Of a DNA stretch of 6,607 bases, positions 5,624-6,607 are shown in pieces. Location: NCBI GenBank assembly GCA_036382575.1, contig DASVHL010000006.1, positions 1 to 6,607 on the forward strand, written 5' to 3'. The position numbers and the translations under genes are program-made. The number at the start of each line of letters is the position of its first letter. Position 1 is the first letter of the stretch. Under the pieces are notes generated by a model, which was not told where the DNA came from, searched no databases, and saw only the letters and a program-made list of their open reading frames with translations. The DNA comes from UBA6022 sp036382575 (GTDB lineage Bacteria; Patescibacteriota; Saccharimonadia; Saccharimonadales; Saccharimonadaceae).

Positions 5624-5899
5624 ATGATTCTACTTACGCATATCCTTATCGCCATCTCTAGCATTATCTACACCAGCCCGTTACTTGTTCACCCAAGCCG
5701 AACAAAACTTCGAACAAGCTACATCCTGATCGCAGCAACACTCGCAAGTGGAACGTATTTAACTATCCTGAATCCAGTCCACATGCTTCAAACATGTACG
5801 ACAGGACTTGTTTATGTCGTGATTGTGAGCGCCGGCGTCTTCATCGCACGTCGTCAATTGATCAAGCGTGAAGCTGACACTATCTCGACCAACATCTAG
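5624..5899 (+). CDS. Small three-helix membrane protein of unknown function
   Basis: The 91-residue protein has predicted helices at about 2-22, 30-50 and 55-76 and a charged C-terminal tail (RRQLIKREADTISTNI). I do not recognise a named family. Polar residues stand out in or near the helices: His6, His23, His53 and Cys57 (HMLQTC), together with YTSP at 16-19. The start is secure: the only in-frame codons upstream lead straight to the cyoE stop, and an extended -10 box ends 6 nt before the ATG with no Shine-Dalgarno. Coding-like composition matches its neighbours. Position just after cyoE suggests a link to the oxidase, such as an accessory subunit or assembly, heme or quinone factor, but that is context only; it has its own promoter and could be unrelated. 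Confidence 0.8.
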   Translation: MILLTHILIAISSIIYTSPLLVHPSRTKLRTSYILIAATLASGTYLTILNPVHMLQTCTTGLVYVVIVSAGVFIARRQLIKREADTISTNI

Positions 5900-5933
5900 C
5901 AAGCACTCGACCAACCTACAGAAAGAAGCGTCT

Positions 5934-6607
5934 ATGGAACAACGGTACGACACTAATCCAGTTCAAGCAGCAGCTGACCATATTACTCGCAAAATTACCG
6001 ACAAATTGTCACAAAATAAACGAGTACTATGGTTCCTGTCGGGTGGTTCAGGCGCCCGTGTCGTATTAGAGGTAGCTCGTCAACTAGCTGGACACGATCT
6101 ACATAATCTATACGTCACGCTCACCGACGAGCGATATGGCCCCATCGGACATCCAGATGAAAACTGGCAACAGTTACTTGATGGTGGTTTTGACTTGCCT
6201 GGTGCCAATCTTTACCGTCCACTAATTGGCGAAGATCCGCAGACGACAACCAATCGTTTTGGTGCATGGATATCACAACACATGGCGGATACTCACTACT
6301 CTATTGGTATTTTCGGCATCGGCAATGATGGGCATACTGCTGGCATCAAGCCACACTCATCAGCGGTGAGCGCGAATGCCTGGACCGATTATTTTGTTGG
6401 CGATGATTTCGAACGAGTTACAATCACCCTACTGCCAATCGAGCAGTCAAATGAAGTTGTCGTGCAGGCATCAGGACCAGACAAGGTACCCGTCCTCCAT
6501 TCATTATTAACCGAATCGATATCAGTTGTTGAGCAACCAGCACAAGCCCTCAAGCACGTTGCTCTCAGTACTTTATATACAGATAACAAGGAGATTATCT
6601 TCTTCCC
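5934..6607 (+). CDS. pgl: 6-phosphogluconolactonase-like protein, truncated by the right edge
   Basis: The reading frame is open from the ATG at 5934 to the window end (224 codons), lacking only a short C-terminus for a family of about 230-260 residues. It belongs to the 6-phosphogluconolactonase / glucosamine-6-phosphate isomerase superfamily: a phosphate-binding loop LSGGSGARVV (35-44), TDERYGPIGHPDENW (64-78) and GIGNDGHTAGIKPHS (128-142). The HTA after NDG favours lactonase over NagB deaminase (usually DGHIAF), so the likely job is hydrolysis of 6-phosphogluconolactone in the cytosolic oxidative pentose phosphate pathway, giving NADPH supply and pentoses. TAGIKPHS departs from the common TASLFP. 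The start is the first ATG after the preceding stop, 34 bp away; only a weak purine run (GAAAGAAG, 5921-5928) precedes it. No promoter is evident, so it may be cotranscribed with the 91-aa gene. Confidence 0.8.
   Translation, partial: MEQRYDTNPVQAAADHITRKITDKLSQNKRVLWFLSGGSGARVVLEVARQLAGHDLHNLYVTLTDERYGPIGHPDENWQQLLDGGFDLPGANLYRPLIGEDPQTTTNRFGAWISQHMADTHYSIGIFGIGNDGHTAGIKPHSSAVSANAWTDYFVGDDFERVTITLLPIEQSNEVVVQASGPDKVPVLHSLLTESISVVEQPAQALKHVALSTLYTDNKEIIFF

Noticed and set aside
5603..5626. The 91-aa gene as a read-through extension of cyoE
   Set aside because: The two are in the same frame, separated by TAG and six codons, but cyoE is full length for its family and the 91-aa gene has its own promoter-like box and ATG.
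1..6607. CRISPR array, tRNA/rRNA genes, insertion sequence or transposase
   Set aside because: No regular repeats with spacers, no RNA-gene cores and no transposase-like proteins or terminal inverted repeats were seen; nearly the whole window is coding.

Overview
The window is dominated by a complete, tightly overlapped five-gene operon for a proton-pumping cytochrome bo3-type quinol oxidase, cyoABCDE (888-5605, + strand). CyoA-D are the four structural subunits and CyoE makes heme O. Adjacent genes overlap by 1 or 4 nt. CyoB keeps the heme and copper ligands and both proton-channel residue sets. CyoA lacks the CuA ligands, so the electron donor is a quinol rather than cytochrome c.

Layout. 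1-46 (- strand) is the first 15 codons of a gene running off the left edge, with a strong Shine-Dalgarno and a leader hairpin. 145-822 (- strand, possibly starting at 855) is an integral membrane protein with an ion-channel-like C-terminus, divergent from cyoA. The 65 bp between them carry both divergent promoters. After cyoE come a 91-residue three-helix membrane protein (5624-5899) and the start of a 6-phosphogluconolactonase-like gene (5934 to the right edge, truncated).

Expression. The three genes that head transcription units (cyoA, the divergent membrane protein, the 91-aa gene) each have an extended -10 box (TGnTAnnAT) ending 6-9 nt before the ATG and no Shine-Dalgarno, which predicts leaderless or nearly leaderless mRNAs. 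The internal genes cyoB, cyoC and cyoD have clear Shine-Dalgarno sequences inside the preceding gene.

Organism. TGA is a true stop (cyoB and cyoC end in ATGA overlaps), so the standard bacterial code applies. The very compact layout, the form of the lactonase-like protein and the cyo operon itself suggest Candidatus Saccharibacteria (TM7, Patescibacteria/CPR), some of which are known to carry a cyo operon. This is inference, not proof. If correct, the oxidase probably serves oxygen removal or energy conservation with heme precursor and quinone obtained from other cells, since no genes for making either are in the window.

The system itself is known. What deserves a second look is the set of departures at normally conserved positions: Thr for the quinone-site His in CyoB, loss of the lipidated Cys in CyoA, Glu for the conserved His in CyoE. 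The two uncharacterised membrane proteins flanking the operon are also of interest.
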